Source: Neisseria weaveri (lineage in GTDB: Bacteria > Pseudomonadota > Gammaproteobacteria > Burkholderiales > Neisseriaceae). Taken from it: 64,000 nt of DNA. The DNA lies in assembly GCF_900638685.1 (NCBI RefSeq), contig NZ_LR134533.1:2174482-2238481 (forward strand). Direction: 5' to 3'. The notes beneath the pieces are model-generated. The model was given only the letters and a program-made list of their open reading frames with translations, was not told where the DNA came from and made no database searches. Within the stretch, counting starts at the first letter, position 1. Every line of letters begins with the position of its first letter. Shown one piece after another: positions 10,832-22,500 of this stretch. The translations under genes and the position numbers were made by a program.

Positions 10832-11146
10832 ATGGATAAACAGACAGCCGAACGGGTATTAAAACACCCGAAATTCCGTCAAATGGCGCGTCAGAAAGCC
10901 CTTATCGGTTGGGGTTTTTCTGCCGTTATCTTTTTTATGTACGTCATTTATATTTGGATGATCGGTACATCACCCGAAATCTTCGGGCATCCCGTTTCAG
11001 AAGGCAGCATTACCACTTGGGGTATTTATGCCGGCTTATTCGTGATTGTCTTTTCATTCATTACCACCGGTATCTATGTAAGCATTGCCAACGGTAAATT
11101 CGAAGACATGACCAAAGACGTCGTACGCGAAGCTCAGGGAGAATAA
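10832..11146 (+). CDS. DUF485 small membrane protein (YjcH-like)
   Basis: A 104-residue inner-membrane protein with two hydrophobic helices ([20 protein letters not shown] and a second at about 64-86 beginning [14 protein letters not shown]). The cytoplasmic start [13 protein letters not shown] matches the DUF485 family (E. coli YjcH). In many bacteria this gene precedes the acetate symporter actP, as here, with only 2 bp between the stop and the next ATG. It probably helps or modulates the symporter; the function has not been settled as far as I know. Good AAGGAG before the start. Confidence 0.92.
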   Translation: MDKQTAERVLKHPKFRQMARQKALIGWGFSAVIFFMYVIYIWMIGTSPEIFGHPVSEGSITTWGIYAGLFVIVFSFITTGIYVSIANGKFEDMTKDVVREAQGE

Positions 11147-11148
11147 GC

Positions 11149-12825
11149 ATGAATAAATTATTAATTACCGCAGCTGCTCTCTTGGCTTCCGGCAGCGTTT
11201 GGGCGGATGCCTTCACCGGCGAAGTTCAAAAACAACCTTTAAACATCGCGGCCATCGTGATGTTCCTGATTTTCGTCGGCGGCACCCTGTTTATTACCAA
11301 ATGGGCTGCCAAGCAAAACAAATCCACCAAAGACTTCTACACTGCCGGCGGCGGTATTTCCGGCTTCCAAAACGGCTTGGCGATTGCCGGCGACTACATG
11401 TCTGCCGCGTCGTTTTTGGGTATTTCCGCCATGGTGTACACCACCGGTTACGACGGCCTGATCTACTCCACCGGCTTCTTGGTGGGCTGGCCGATTGTAT
11501 TGTTCCTCGTGGCCGAACGCTTGCGTAACTTGGGTAAATTTACGTTCTCCGACGTAGTTGCCTACCGTCTGAAACAAAAACCCGTGCGCGTGTTTGCGGC
11601 CAGCGGTTCGCTGTTGGTGGTGATTCTGTATCTGATCGCGCAAGTTGTGGGTGCGGGCAAACTGATTCAGTTGCTGTTCGGCATGAGCTACACTTCCGCG
11701 GTGATTATCGTGGGCGCGCTGATGGTGGCGTATGTATTGTTCGGCGGTATGTTGGCAACCACTTGGGTGCAAATCATTAAAGCCGTTCTGCTGCTGTCCG
11801 GTGCGACTTTCATGGCGTTCATGATTCTGAAAGCCAGCGGCTTCAGCTTGGAAGGCATGTTCCTGAAAGCTACCGAAATCCACGAAAAAGGTACGGCGAT
11901 TATGGCGCCGGGCGGCTTGGTGTCCAACCCGATCGACGCGCTCTCGTTGGGCTTGGCGTTGATGTTCGGTACCGCCGGTCTGCCGCACATTCTGATGCGT
12001 TTCTTCACCGTACCCGATGCCAAAGAAGCACGTAAATCGGTATTCGTTGCTACCGGCTTTATCGGCTACTTCTACCTGCTCACTTTCGTCATCGGTTTCG
12101 GCGCGATCATCTTCGTTACCAAAGACAACCCGCAATTCTTCACCACTATGGTAAACGAAGGCAAAACCGTAGTCGAAATGATCGGCGGTACCAACATGGC
12201 GGCGGTTCACCTGTCCGGCGCATTGGGCGGCAACCTGTTCTTGGGCTTCATTTCAGCCGTAGCATTCGCCACCATTTTGGCGGTAGTGGCCGGTTTGACC
12301 CTCTCCGGTGCGTCTGCGGTGAGCCACGACTTGTATTCTTCTGTAATCCGCGAAGGCAAAGCCACTCAAGAAGAAGAAATGCGCGTATCCCGCTTGGCTA
12401 CTTTGGGCTTGGGCGTTCTGGCGATTGTGTTGGGCATTGCGTTTGAAAACCAAAACGTAGCGTTTATGGTGGGCTTGGCGTTCGCGCTGGCTGCTTCGGC
12501 CAACTTCCCGATTCTGGCTTTGTCGATGTTCTGGAAAGGCCTGACGACACGCGGCGCGGTGATCGGCGGTTTCTTGGGCTTGTTGGTTGCTTTTGTGCTG
12601 ATTATCTTAGGCCCGACCGTTTGGGTGAAAGTGCTGCACAACAAAGAAGCCATCTTCCCGTACAGCAACCCTGCCTTGTTCTCAATTCCGCTGGCCTTTA
12701 TCGCAGCTTGGTTCTTCTCGATTACCGACAAATCGAAACAGGCCGAATTGGATAAAGCAGGCTTCGAAGCTCAATATGTACGCTCGATGACCGGTATCGG
12801 CGCGGCTGAAGCCAGCGACCACTAA
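11149..12825 (+). CDS. actP: Cation/acetate symporter ActP
   Basis: A sodium:solute symporter family protein that brings acetate and similar short carboxylates in with a cation. At 558 residues it has a cleavable-looking start ([19 protein letters not shown]) and about 13 membrane helices. Family marks include [29 protein letters not shown] (here seen in two parts, [11 protein letters not shown] and [11 protein letters not shown]), [10 protein letters not shown] and [13 protein letters not shown]. Codon use is richer in C-ending codons than in neighbours such as rnr, suggesting high expression. Co-transcribed with the DUF485 gene. A DUS terminator follows at 12871. Confidence 0.96.
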   Translation: MNKLLITAAALLASGSVWADAFTGEVQKQPLNIAAIVMFLIFVGGTLFITKWAAKQNKSTKDFYTAGGGISGFQNGLAIAGDYMSAASFLGISAMVYTTGYDGLIYSTGFLVGWPIVLFLVAERLRNLGKFTFSDVVAYRLKQKPVRVFAASGSLLVVILYLIAQVVGAGKLIQLLFGMSYTSAVIIVGALMVAYVLFGGMLATTWVQIIKAVLLLSGATFMAFMILKASGFSLEGMFLKATEIHEKGTAIMAPGGLVSNPIDALSLGLALMFGTAGLPHILMRFFTVPDAKEARKSVFVATGFIGYFYLLTFVIGFGAIIFVTKDNPQFFTTMVNEGKTVVEMIGGTNMAAVHLSGALGGNLFLGFISAVAFATILAVVAGLTLSGASAVSHDLYSSVIREGKATQEEEMRVSRLATLGLGVLAIVLGIAFENQNVAFMVGLAFALAASANFPILALSMFWKGLTTRGAVIGGFLGLLVAFVLIILGPTVWVKVLHNKEAIFPYSNPALFSIPLAFIAAWFFSITDKSKQAELDKAGFEAQYVRSMTGIGAAEASDH

Positions 12826-12870
12826 TCGGGCATGATCAGTCATAACGTTTAAAGCAATGGCTTGATTAAA

Positions 12871-12898
12871 AAGGCCGTCTGAAATTTCAGACGGCCTT
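12871..12898. terminator. DUS inverted-repeat terminator after actP
   Basis: AAGGCCGTCTGAA and its complement with a short loop, 45 bp after the actP stop. Confidence 0.8.
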
Positions 12899-13034
12899 AG
12901 TTTTATTTTCTTTATTTATTGCAATACAAAGTAAAGCCAAATGGCGGTGTCAATAGAGAGTCTTGATTTTGATGGATTTGATAACAGACTCAATAGATTG
13001 GAATGTCTTTATTGATACGATCTGAGTTAAGGCA

Positions 13035-13062
13035 TAGGCCGTCTGAATTTTCAGACGGCCTA
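13035..13062. repeat. DUS inverted repeat
   Basis: TAGGCCGTCTGAA and its complement around a 2-nt loop, followed by AGCTTTTTT on the plus strand. No gene ends directly before it. Confidence 0.75.
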
Positions 13063-13177
13063 AGCTTTTTTCACTGTAAAACAATTTTGCATAAACAGAA
13101 CCAGAGATAGCGATTAGGAAGCCGGTCAATTTGATTGAAGATAGTTTATGTGTATATGCTGGTTCTGACTAAGGGGG

Positions 13178-13205
13178 GAGGCCGTCTGAAATTTCAGACG
13201 GCCTC
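13178..13205. repeat. DUS inverted repeat upstream of the adhesin
   Basis: GAGGCCGTCTGAA and its complement around a 2-nt loop, about 310 bp before the adhesin start. It could insulate the adhesin from read-through. Confidence 0.75.
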
Positions 13206-13512
13206 TTGGTTTTTCATAAAAGCAGGAGACGGATACTGTTTGCATAGTGGCATATTAATTGCATGGTAATGCTATGTATTTAAAAAAGAAATGCCTGAAT
13301 TTCGGGCTGATTCTCATGATATTTGCAACTAAACTTGTGATTTATTTGATAAATATAAATATCGTGATTAATTATGTTAATATATTAACCTTATATTAAC
13401 TATCATTATTTGTTTTTAAGTGACAATAAATGTCATTTTAGTTACTTTTTATTTTTATATAGTTGCCGCAGGCAGCAAAACATTATCAGCGTCTTTACTC
13501 ACAGGAAAAAAT

Positions 13513-16500
13513 ATGAATAAAAGTTACCGCACCATTTGGAACGAGTCTTTAGGAGCATGGGTTGCAGTCTCTGAAATTGAGAAGACAAAGGGGAAACCGT
13601 CTAAAGGTTCCGTGGGAAGCAGCATAAATAACGTAAGCCTTTCCCTGTGGGGTACGGGGCTGCGTACAATGATTGTTTGCTTGGGCATGGCATTTGGCGG
13701 AGTTTATCAGGCTCAAGCTGCCACTTTGTATTGTGAAACTGACAGCTCGGGGTCACCTAGCGGCAATATTAAATGTGGTGCTGGTTCTGCTGCAAATGGT
13801 AATCAATCTATAGCAATTGGCTCTAAAGCAAAGGCTACGGGCGTACAATCTGTTTCAATTGGTGCGGATACGATAGCTTCGGGATCTTCATCAGTTGCCA
13901 TTGGTGGTGACGATTTGTTGATTGTTTCGAAAGCGCGGGGAAATAACACTGCTAATACTAGTAATATTGCATTGAAATATCGTGCAGTTACGGGCGATGT
14001 TTTATTTCAAAGATATGATTCTACCCAATCAGGGGAAGCGGCTGTTGCGGTAGGCGTATCGGCAAAAGCTGCTGATTTAGCGACTGCGTTTGGTACACGA
14101 TCTAATGCGGCAGGTGCTGTATCGGTTGCATTGGGTGCCGGCGCACATGCCGATAAAGAGAATGCTGTGGCTATTGGTGCAGGTGCTTCTACAGTCAATA
14201 CAACTGCAGAAGGTATCACTGATGTTGCTCTAAATAGTAATAAAGTTGCCATTACTACGCCTTCGACTGAAGCGCCAGCTTTTTATCGCTTGAGAATTAA
14301 TAATGTTGACTTCGATTTTAAAGCCGGCAATAGCGTATCTGATGGGGATATTGTTTCTTTCGGCGCGCAAGGCTTTGAACGGCAATTGAAATATGTTGCG
14401 CCGGGTAAGATTTCGGAAAACAGTACGGATGCGGTGAACGGCAGCCAGCTGTATACGGTGGTTGATGCTTTGACGGCATTGCGCGGGAATGTAACCAATC
14501 TGGAAAATACCAAGACACGCTTTTACAGCGTGAATAACGCAGGAACTACTGCAGCTACAGGCAACTATGATAATGATGGTGCGAAAAAGCCAAGATCCTT
14601 AGCAGCAGGTGTAGAGGCTCTTGCTAATGGAGATGGCGCAGTATCTGTTGGTTACAGAACGAAATCGACAGCCGGTTCCGCCGTTGCCGTAGGCGATCGT
14701 GCCGAAGCCTTGGACAATCAAGCGATTGCGATTGGTCAGGAAGCCAAAGCAAGTGCTGATTGGGATATTTCGATAGGCCGTCGTGCTGGGTACGGCATAC
14801 AAAATGTAGCAGAAGAAGGTAGAAATATCGCAATTGGTGATGGCGCATTAAAACAAGCCGATGCACCTAACAATAATATTGCACTCGGAACGGATGCTGC
14901 GGCTTCTTCAAGAGGCAATTTTAATGTTGCCATCGGTACTTATGCCAATGCGCCAACTTCATTAGATGCAATTGACGGTATTGCTGTAAAAACTAGGGTA
15001 CAGGCAGATAGAACAGTTGCTGTTGGCGATCGGGCGGTTGCTTATACCAGTTCGTCGGTTGGTGTGGGCGCGCGTTCAAAAGCAATAGGTACTATCTCAA
15101 CTGCAGTGGGGGCAAGTGCTGAAGCACGTGGAGATTATTCTATAGCCCATGGTTATTCAGCAAAAGCAACCGGTACTTCTTCTATTGCTATCGGCGGTGC
15201 ACAAAACGTAGGAACCAATAGTACCCAGGCGACTGCACATTATGCAGTCGCCGTAGGCTCTGTAGGTACGCAGGCAACGGGCGTGTCTTCTTTGGCTTTG
15301 GGTCATGGCGCTCAAGCAAGCGGCGCGAATGCTATTGCTCAAGGTAAATCTGCCCGTGCCGGGGCTGAAAACAATATTGCGGTGGGTAATAATGCTCAAG
15401 CTTCCACAGGTACCAATACCATCGCAATCGGTAAAGACGCTTCAGTATCTGCGGCTAATGCAGTTGTTGTCGGACACCGTGCAACAGTTGCCGCTACCGG
15501 TGCAGGGTCTGTTGCGGTTGGTTCTTCAAGTAAAGCGAACGGTGTAAATGCAACGGCAGTTGGTCAAGCTTCCGAAGCGGCCGGTCAAAATTCATTTGCA
15601 GGCGGTCAAGACTCCCATGCGACAGGTAAATCTACCGTGGCGGTCGGCGATGGTGCGAAATCCACGCAAGATTCTGCAGTAGCGGTCGGCGCGTATGCGC
15701 ATGCAGGCCCTGAAGCTGCTGATTTGGCGCAAGACCAGAATGCCGGTGCCGGATCGGCTGCGTTCGGCTATTCGGCCAGAGCGGTAACTTACCGCAGTTT
15801 GGCTTTGGGGGCGGCAAGTAAAGCTGCGGGCGGTAACGGCGCATTGGCAATCGGCGATACCGCCCAAGCGTTGGCAGGCGATACTGTGGCTATCGGAACA
15901 TCATCTTCTGCCGCAGCTGTTCAGGCTGTGGCGTTGGGGCGGCAATCGAATGCGGCCGGTGCCAAGAGCTTGGCTTTGGGCTATCTGGCCAACACCGGTG
16001 CTAATGCAGACAGCGCGACTGCCATTGGCCGTGAGGCGCGTGCGGATCTTGCCAATGCGGTTGCTTTAGGTTCAGGCAGCGTAGCCAATACCGCTCATGG
16101 TGTGGCCGGTGCGGATCCTTTGGGTGCGGAAACAAATAAAGCCAACAGCACATGGACGGCAACGACGGCTGCTGTAGCTGTGGGTAAAGGCAGTGAAATT
16201 ACCCGCCAGATTACCAGCGTTGCAGCCGGTGCGGCGGATACCGATGCTGTGAACGTGGCGCAATTGAAAGCCGCAGGTTTTAAATTGATTGCGACGGCTT
16301 CCGAAGGTACGTTGGAGTCTGCAGCGGAAACCAAAGTTAAAAACGGTGAAACCGTTACGCTGGATGCGGGTAAAAATATCAAGCTGACTCAAAACGGCAA
16401 AACCATCAAAGTTGCGACTAAAGATGAAGTTGAGTTTAACCGGGTAACAGTCGGCGATGTCCAAATCGACAGCCAAGGCATTAATGCCGGTAATAAGGTA

Positions 16501-19500
16501 ATCAGCAATGTTGCCGCGCCAACAGCTGCGAATCATGCTGCAAATAAGGCTTATGTTGATAGCGGACGCACTCAGGTGAAGTCTTCCAACAAAACAGTTA
16601 CCGTGGTTTCTAAAACTGAAAACGGCGCCAATGTTTATGACTTATCGGTAGATACTTCATTGTTGGCGCAAGCGGACGGTACCAATATCGCTCTGCAATA
16701 TGGCGGCGACGGCGGCACTACCGGTAGCAGTGCTTTGAGCCAACGCGTTCAATTCAACGGCACCAGCGATGAAATTGTTACCACCGCTACAGACGGTAAC
16801 GTAACATTTAAGCTGGCAGACGCTGTGAAAAATAAAATTGAAGCAGCTAAAAACCAAGCTGAGGCCAATAAAACAAAACTTGCGGATCATGAAACCCGCA
16901 TTACCGACAATCAGACTGCGGCTAAAGCTGCAGCCGATAAAGCAGCGGAAAATGCAGGAAAAATCGATCAAAATACCCTTGATATTCAACGCAATGCAGA
17001 TAAGATTGCCGAAGGTTTGAATTTCTCGGGCAACAACGGCACGCCGTTTAAGCGCGAGTTGGGTCAAACGGTTGCTGTTAAAGGTGCCGATACCAATATT
17101 TCCACAACGGCCGACAACGGCACGATTACTGTCGAGCTTGCCAAAACGTTGGATTTGGGCGCAACAGGCAGCGTAACAACCGGCAAGACCAAATTATCCG
17201 ATAACGGCGTAACGATTACTCCTACCGGAGCAGGCAATCCGGTTAGCTTAACTTCAGACGGCCTGGACAACGGCAATAAAACAATCCGTAATGTTGCCGA
17301 CGCACAAAACGAAACCGATGCTGTTAACAAACGCCAATTGGATGAAGTGGCAAACAGCGGTTGGAATCTGCATAACAACGGTCAAGCCAAAGATACGGTT
17401 AAGCGCAATGATGTCGTTAATTTTGCCGATGGCGAAGGTACAACCGCGCTTGTGGAAACCGCAGGAGATACATCGTCTACCGTAAAATTCTCCGTGAATA
17501 CAGCGGCTCTGAACGTACGCGACGGCGTGGTTTCTGCCGATAAAACCGGTAATGCGTTTGCAACGGCAACCGATGTTGCCCAAGCAATCAATGCTTCGGA
17601 AAAAACGTCTTCCGTGGTTCAGGGTAATAACACCCGTGTTACCACCGATGTACAAGGTAATCATACGGCTTATACCATTCACGCTGAAAAAACCACGTTG
17701 ACCGGTTCGGATAAAGTATCGGTTACCGCCGGCAATAAAGATAATAATGATGTAACGAATTATGCTGTCGATTTAACCGATGCGGCAAAACAAGACATCG
17801 AAAAAGGCGTGCAAGCGAAAACTGCTATCGACGGTTCCGGCTTGCAGTTGAAAGATGGCGCAGGTGCTTTTTCTTCAGTGAAAAAATTGGGAGAAAGCTT
17901 CACGGTAACAGGCGACAGCAATATCACGACTGCCGCAAATACCGACGGTATTGAAGTCAAACTGAATCCTAATCTTTCAGTAACCAGCGTGAATGCCGGC
18001 GGAAGCACATTAAATTCAGACGGCCTTACCATCACGGGCGGCCCGAGTGTAACCAAAGCAGGCATTGATTCCGCTAATCAAAAGCTGACAAATCTGGCAG
18101 CCGGGCAAGATGACGGTGATGCTGTCAATATGTCTCAATTGAAAGACAGCGACAATATTGCCAAAGGCAATATGGCCGCTTTGGGAGGCAAATACGACTC
18201 TGCAAACAATACGTACACCCAACCGAGCTATGCTTTGAAAGATAGCGAAGGTGCGGTTAAAACACCTGTTCATACTGTTCAAGACGCTTTAAGCAGTTTG
18301 AATGAAGAAATCGAGAAACCGCTGACTTTTGTTGCTGATAAAGGTACGAACAGCAGCCGTAAATTGGGTTCGACCGTTTCTATTAAAGCCGGTAATTTTG
18401 CGGGTGCGGCTTCTGTCGAAAACCTGGTTACCGAGAACGACGGCAACGGAACGATTACCATCAAGCTGGCAGACAATCCGACCTTTAAAGGCAAAGTAAC
18501 GGCTCAAGGTTTGGATGCGGGCGGTCAGCAGATTACAGGCGTGGCCAAAGGTAATAAAGAAACGGATGCGGTCAATGTAGGGCAACTTCAGCAAGCCATG
18601 AAAGATGTGACTGTAGAGAATCTGGCATTGGTGGCTGCCGATTCACCTTTCTCTTATATCAATGGAGCCGGTGAGCAGCTGATCCGTAAAGTCAATGAGC
18701 AAGGCCAACCATATTTTTTAAAGGCAGACGGTATCACTCCTTATAAAGGTACAGACATCTCTATTTCTGCTTTGAATCCGACTGATCCGCAAACTTCCGT
18801 GGCAACCCGCGTAACCAATGTTTCAAAAGGTATTAAAGATACTGATGCGGTTAACACTGCCCAATTGAAAGACGTTTTGACTGCTTTGGGTACGACGCTC
18901 GGAACGGACGGCGTACCGGTTAAACCGGTTTATGAAATTACCCGTGCCGACGGCTCGCCTATAGGTACGGTGAATACGGTTCAAGAAGCTTTAGGCCATC
19001 TGAATACGGCTTTAAAAGATCCGATTACCATCAGCGGCAATGCCAATAAAGGCAGCAGCACCATTGTTCAGGGCGGTTCTGATCATAAATTGGGTTCTAA
19101 GCTTCAGATTGTCGGCGGTTTGGCAAGCGATGAAGCGTCTGCCGATAATATCCGTACGGTAGTTTCGGACGGCAAAGTTGAAATCCAGCTTGCCAATGCC
19201 CCTACCTTTACCGGCAAGTTAAGCGCCAAGGGGCTGGATGCGGGTAATGCGAAAATTACCGGTGTGGCAAACGGCAGCGATCCTACTGATGCGGTAAATA
19301 AATCTCAGTTGGATGCGGTTTCCGACAGAGTAAATTTAGGTTGGGGACTGACGGCCAGTGGAGCAAACTTGTCTAAAGTAACGCCTGATGAGACCGTTGA
19401 TTTAAACAATACCGATAACAATATCGTTATCAGTAAAACCGCCAATAGCAATGATGTTACTTTCAATTTGGCGAAAGATTTGAATGTCGACAGCGTAACC

Positions 19501-22500
19501 GCAGGCGACAGCGTATTATCTTCAGACGGCCTGAAAATCAAAAACGGTCCGAGCGTGACCAAAGCAGGCATTGATGCTGCGGACAAAGCAGTCAGCAATG
19601 TGGCAGCCGGCAAAAACGACAAAGATGCGGTTAACGTATCCCAGTTGGCTCCGTTGGCCAAAGCCTTGGGGGTAACGGTAGACAGAACCAGCGGAGCGGT
19701 TTCCGCACCGGCATTTACCGTTATGAAAACCGACGGAACGCAATATGATCCGGTAAACAGCATTCAAGGGGCATTCGATCATATCGGCTCGGAAATCAGA
19801 AAACCGATTACTTTTGCGGGTGATAACGGTTCGGGTAATTTCGACCGTAATTTAGGCAGCACCGTCAATCTGAAAGGCGGCGCAGACGCAACCAAGTTGA
19901 GTGACCGCAATATCGGTGTGATCAGCAACGGTCAAGATACTCTGGATATCAAATTGGCTAAAGAATTGACAGAATTGACCAGTGCGGAATTTACCGATGC
20001 ACAAGGCAACCGCACGACAGTGGACGGTAACGGAGTGACCGTACGCAATGCCGACGGACAAAATACGGTCAAATTAAATTCAGACGGCCTCCGCATTGAA
20101 AACGGCCCGAGCCTGACTAAAACCGGCTTGGATGCGGCCAATACGGTGATTCGTAATGTTGCCGGCGGTAATGTAGGTGAGAACAGCAATGATGCGGTTA
20201 ACGGAAGCCAGCTGCACGCACACGGCAAAGGCGTTCAAAACGTATTGGGCGGTTCGACCACTTACAATCCTGCCGACGGCTCTTATGCCAATAACAATAT
20301 CGGCGGCACCGGTAAGAGCAATATTCACGAAGCCATTGAATCTGTGCGTAACACTGCCGGAGCCGGTTGGAATCTGACTGCCGAAGGTGTTAACAGCAGC
20401 AATGTTGCCGCCGGTGAAACGGTGGATTTGACCAGTACGGATAAGAATATCGTTATTGCCAAGCAAGCCGATAATGATCAGGTAGCCTTTGATTTGGCCG
20501 ACGACATCAAGGTCGACAGCGTGACGGCGGGTGATACGGTGGTCAATGATGACGGCGTAACCGTAAACAGTAAAAACGGTAAAGCTCCGGTGGTTTTAAA
20601 TTCAGACGGCCTCAACAACGGCGGCAATGCCGTAACCAATATTGCTGCAGGTAAAAGCAATACCGACGCGGTGAACGTGTCTCAGCTGAAACCTTTGGCT
20701 TCTGCATTGGGCATGGCATTTGATGCTGCCAGCGGAAACATCAGCGCACCGGCCATTACTGTTATGCGCACCGACGGTACGGATTATCCTACTGTCAGCA
20801 CCATTCAAGATGCATTTAACCACGTCGGTACGGAAATGCGTAAAGCCATCCGCTTCGACGGCAATACCGGCATGTCTGAACGCAAGCTTGGCGAAACGCT
20901 CGTGATTAAAGGTTCTTTGGCAGATAATGCCCAAGCATCCGATCAAAATATCCGCACTAAAGTAGCCAACAATACGATGACGATTGAGCTGGCGGAAACA
21001 CCGAAGTTCGGCAAAGTCACCGTCAACGACAACGGCAAAATTACCGGTATCGAATCCGGCGAGGTTGCCGACGGCAGCAAAGAAGCGGTTAACGGCAACC
21101 AGCTGTACGACCAAGGCAAAGGCGTGGAAACGCTGATCGGCGGTACAACGGTTTACAATCCTGCTACCGGAACGTATACCAATACCGATATCGGCGGAAC
21201 CGGCGCGGCAAACATCAATGATGCGATTGCTGCGGTTAAAGACAAAGCAACAGCAGGCTGGAATCTGACGGCACAAGGCAAAGACAGCAGCAATGTGCAG
21301 CCGGGCGATACGGTTGATTTGCGCGGTGCCGATCAAAATATCGTGATCACCAAGTCTGCAAACAGCGATACCGTAACCTTTGATTTAGCTGACGATATTA
21401 CGGTAAACAGCGTGAAATCGGGCAAAACGACTGTGAATCAAAACGGTGTGCAAGTCGACGACAGCGTAGCCTTGACCGAAGAAGGTCTGAAGGCAGGCAA
21501 TGTTGCCGTTACCACCAACGGCATCAATGCCGGCGACAAGGTAATCAGTAATCTGGCCAAAGGCTTGGTTGCACAAGGCAGCAAAGAGGCTGTAACAGGC
21601 GATCAGCTGTTTGCGGTACAGGAGCAACTCAATGCCAATATCGGCGTGGTTGAAAAAGGCCTGAATTTCACCGGAAACAGCGGTAATTTCAACCGTAAGC
21701 TAGGTGAAAATGTGACCGTAAAAGGAGGCTTGGCCAATACGGTTGCCGCATCTTCGGATAATGTCCGCACCGTGGCCGACAGCTCCGGCAATATCGATAT
21801 CTTGCTGGCAGACGCACCTACGTTCAAAGGCAAATTGACAGCGCACGGACTGGATGCAGGCGGACAAAGAGTGAATAACGTGCAAAAAGGCCAGGATGAT
21901 AACGATGCAGTCAACGTAGAGCAGTTGCGCGAAGCTATGATCAATGCTTCGGTAACAACGCAAACCGTTGTGAATGCGAATGCACCGTTCTCCTATGTAA
22001 ACGCTAACGGCGATATCTTGGTTCGTTCGGTAGAAAAAGACGGCACGGTGAAATTCAAGAAAGCTTCTGATAGTTCCGAATATGAAGGTGAAGACATCAG
22101 TATTGCCGCTTTGAATGCCAAAGATCCGCAATCGGCCATTCCGACAGTATTGGGCAATATTGCCGACGGCAAGAAAGCCAATGATGCGGTTAATGTCGGT
22201 CAGCTGAAAAATACCGTTAAAGCATTGGGTGGCGGCGCGGCCATCAATAGCGACGGCACCATCAAAGATCCGGTATTCACCGTTACCGGTACCAACGGCG
22301 CTATTTCCACGCTGAATAACGTAAGCGACGCCTTGAATGCTTTGAACACCGAAGTGCTCAAACCGCTGACCTTCACCGGAGACAACGTCAGCGAAAAAGT
22401 TAACCGCCAATTGGGTGAAGAACTAACCATCAAAGGCGGTGCAACCGGAACGTTGACGGATAACAACATCGGTGTAACCGGCAGCGCGGCCGACAATACC

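Larger units (their letters stand above)
12826..13512. other. Gene-free stretch with three DUS hairpins before the adhesin gene
   Basis: A 687-bp gap without a credible gene. It holds three DUS inverted repeats: 12871-12898 (actP terminator), 13035-13062 and 13178-13205. A 9-bp inverted repeat, CAGAACCAG at 13096-13104 and CTGGTTCTG at 13159-13167, lies between the last two. The last 200 bp are AT-rich and must contain the adhesin promoter. No simple-sequence tract that could drive phase variation was seen. Confidence 0.7.

Noticed and set aside
11239..12210. 323-codon frame antisense to actP
   Set aside because: His/Gln/Arg-rich shadow of a strongly biased gene; no homology recognised.
13096..13167. 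Inverted repeat CAGAACCAG / CTGGTTCTG as a possible mobile-element remnant
   Set aside because: Only 9 bp, 54 bp apart, no target duplication and no match to the ends of Correia elements as I know them.
13420..13512. GTG start giving the adhesin 31 more residues
   Set aside because: The ATG at 13513 opens a textbook extended signal peptide and has AGGA upstream; the extension would put an odd hydrophobic stretch before it.
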